Of a stretch of 22,500 nucleotides of DNA, positions 19,987 to 22,500 are shown piece by piece. Every line of letters begins with the position of its first letter. Within the stretch, counting starts at the first letter, position 1. This DNA comes from Chrysomallon squamiferum (lineage: Eukaryota > Mollusca > Gastropoda > Neomphalida > Peltospiridae). Made by a program: the position numbers and the translations under genes. The notes beneath the pieces were generated by a model that worked only from the letters and a program-made list of their open reading frames with translations, made no database searches and was not told where the DNA came from. The stretch spans positions 17,554,456 through 17,576,955 of the forward strand of contig CM022671.1 in assembly GCA_012295275.1 (NCBI GenBank), read 5' to 3'.

Positions 19987-20362
19987 CACTCACTAATTTA
20001 TTCATTCGTTACTTGATCTTCATCTTTCCTTATCGTTAACAGTCAAAAATGCAAAAACTTCTCCACATATTAATTTATTCTTCTATGCTCTTCATGTCTC
20101 TGCACACAGAGAGTCTGGACTTCAGATTAGTCTTACCAACCGTACGTCCGTCAGACTGTTCGTGTTCTGTTCTGCATCAATCATAAAACTAATATCCAAT
20201 ATATAAACTATCTGCCTTTTCATGTCTTACGTGTTCTCTCTTTATTAACTGTCTGAGGTGGAGTCTGAACGTTATCTCATGTCTGTTTCTATATCCACAT
20301 CAGTCTAAACTAAAATACAATTACATGTCGGAAAGAAAATTAAGGAAGATAAAGTTAATATA
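19983..20362. other. Complex sequence, no gene seen
   Basis: Normal-complexity sequence with several AGTCTG/CAGACT words (about 20111, 20152, 20250, 20263). No open frame, RNA or element recognised. Confidence 0.5.
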
Positions 20363-20363
20363 T

Positions 20364-20432
<69 letters not shown>

Positions 20433-20483
20433 TGTGTGTGTGTGTCTGTGTGTGTGTGTGTTTAATTATATATATATATATTT
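20363..20483. repeat. (GT)n followed by (TA)n
   Basis: GT with four TCTG interruptions to about 20461, then TA to about 20482. Confidence 0.96.
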
Positions 20484-20579
20484 ATGATGATGATTTTATG
20501 CTGAAGATTGATAAACTCATACAAATACTGAAACGCTTATTATTGTTTTATTGTTTTTCTTCTTATAGTAGTTGTTGAC

Positions 20580-20661
20580 ATTGATGTTGTTTTTGTTTTT
20601 GTTTTGGAATTATTATTGCTGTTGTTGTTGTTGTGTTGATGTTAATAATGATGCTTTGATT

Positions 20662-20755
<94 letters not shown>
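20580..20755. repeat. (GTT)n, (TAC)n and (TTA)n compound array
   Basis: Degenerate TTG/TTT units lead into pure TAC (about 20662-20713) and then pure TTA to about 20755. TAC on the plus strand is the opposite orientation to the TAG arrays at 544-2130, 9750-9900 and 11104-11319. Confidence 0.95.
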
Positions 20756-21107
20756 TCTAGATAAATAATGAATAATCGGATTTCCATCAATCATCATCTT
20801 TTATATAACTCAACTTTTATTCATGATCAAGAATAGATCTCCATTTATTTTATTTTATTCTATTTTATTTATTTATTTCAGCGCCATATTTATCAGTTTT
20901 ATCGACCACTTTTCTTTTTAAAAAATTAACACTGCTTACACGTTCACTTTGCCATTTCTATAACTAAACATTTCTCAACGTCCTTCTTTATATTTATTTT
21001 TTAATTTATTTTTATTTATTTTTTTTTTTTATCTTAGACAACCTGAAATTAACTAAGCGAATCAAATACGTTTTATGAGGAAATTGAAATTTCCACAAGA
21101 TGTTATC
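20756..21107. other. AT-rich sequence with TTTA units
   Basis: TTTA/TTTTA units at about 20845-20878 and 20990-21030. No gene seen. Confidence 0.55.
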
Positions 21108-21387
21108 AAACTTTAATCTCTCGAACTGGACGCCTTGTTTCTCATTACACACGCGCAGACAAACACTGGAACGTCAAGAACAAAGCGAATCCGAATGGAC
21201 CAGCGATCATGTAAATAACGTTTATTTAAATGCCAGACTATTATAAATGAATTATTCCATCGAGAAACCCAGTCGTGATTGATAATAATGCAGCTGCACC
21301 ATATCCACCCTTGACCTTTCAAAACAGAGACAGGATCAATTCTGGCTTTTCCGTTCTTCGGTACCGCGCGTATAAAACTTTAATCTC
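21108..21387. repeat. Complex block bounded by a 13-bp direct repeat
   Basis: AAACTTTAATCTC occurs at 21108-21120 and again at 21375-21387. The 254 bp between are GC-richer than the surroundings and not low-complexity. A target-site duplication from retroposition has this size, but no poly(A) tail or pol III boxes are visible at the ends, so chance remains possible. Confidence 0.3.
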
Positions 21388-21401
21388 GGTTTCTCCATTC
21401 A
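21371..21401 (+). promoter_or_regulatory. Possible core promoter: TATA box plus initiator
   Basis: TATAAAA (21371-21377) follows a GC-rich flank (CCGCGCG). TCAGACT, similar to a metazoan initiator, places its A at 21401, 30 bp from the first T of the TATA box, which is the usual spacing. The first downstream ATG (21422-21424) opens a frame of only nine codons, ending just before a short (GA)n. No supported coding exon lies in the next 1 kb. Confidence 0.3.
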
Positions 21402-21450
21402 GACTTGGTGTGGACATAGTAATGAATGCCATTAAAGGCACAAACCATTA

Positions 21451-21471
21451 GAGAGAGAGAGAGAGAGAGAG
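21451..21471. repeat. Short (GA)n tract
   Basis: About ten GA units just downstream of the possible core promoter. Confidence 0.9.

Positions 21472-22500
<1,029 letters not shown>

Noticed and set aside
21113-21322. A 69-codon minus-strand frame rich in W, C and I
   Set aside because: It begins at a TTG codon with no ATG start, the length is unremarkable, and there is no domain or splice support.

Overview
This window looks like non-coding nuclear DNA from an animal genome. It is AT-rich, at roughly two-thirds A+T by eye, and extremely dense in microsatellites of many motif classes: GA/CT, CA/GT, TA, TAG/CAG, AAT/ATT, CATA/TATG, GATA/GACA, CTTT, AAAT, a pentanucleotide family, and many long A or T runs. 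There is no bacterial-style gene packing, no Shine-Dalgarno/ORF pattern, no rRNA and no intact tRNA. Repeat-laden intergenic or intronic DNA of this kind is typical of some molluscs, cephalopods in particular. That assignment is an inference from texture, not from any diagnostic gene.

I find no protein-coding gene I can support. Nearly all long open frames are translations of simple repeats (poly-RE, poly-SL, poly-HT, poly-Y and so on). The two longest complex open frames, at 2407-2871 and about 15797-16261, have no usable ATG at their start and are listed only as weak candidates.

Layout: 1-100 ATT/GTT microsatellite; 544-2130 a degenerate TAG/TAA/TTG trinucleotide domain of about 1.6 kb with internal duplications; 2140-3660 AT-rich complex sequence; 3677-3919 CTTT and GA tracts; 4553-5293 a 48-bp minisatellite with a 192-bp higher-order period; 5300-6780 complex sequence with homopolymers; 6790-7087 CATA then GA tracts; 7717-7773 TA; 8693-8830 AAT; 9062-9097 a CRE plus TATA-like cluster; 9750-9970 and 11104-11319 TAG/CAG arrays; 11879-11935 GA; 12452-12530 CA, followed by a short dispersed repeat; 13515-13690 GACA/GATA; 13900-14650 a complex, CpG-richer stretch with a G-quadruplex motif and a tRNA-like A box; 14800-15730 A/T-only low complexity; 15780-16390 the most GC- and CpG-rich block, carrying a second, longer copy of the dispersed repeat; 16630-16719 a perfect 20-bp inverted repeat; 17517-17968 a pentanucleotide array; 18300-18545 an imperfect palindrome with a 17-bp perfect core; 19031-19240 a 33-bp minisatellite; 19332-20755 CT, CA, GT and TAC/ATT tracts; 21108-21450 a complex block bounded by a 13-bp direct repeat with a TATA/initiator-like pair; 22192-22288 GA.

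The observations most worth following are the higher-order minisatellite, the two hairpins of small-RNA-precursor size, the SINE-like dispersed repeat present twice, and the CRE/TATA and TATA/initiator arrangements. No genes can be shown to work together here.
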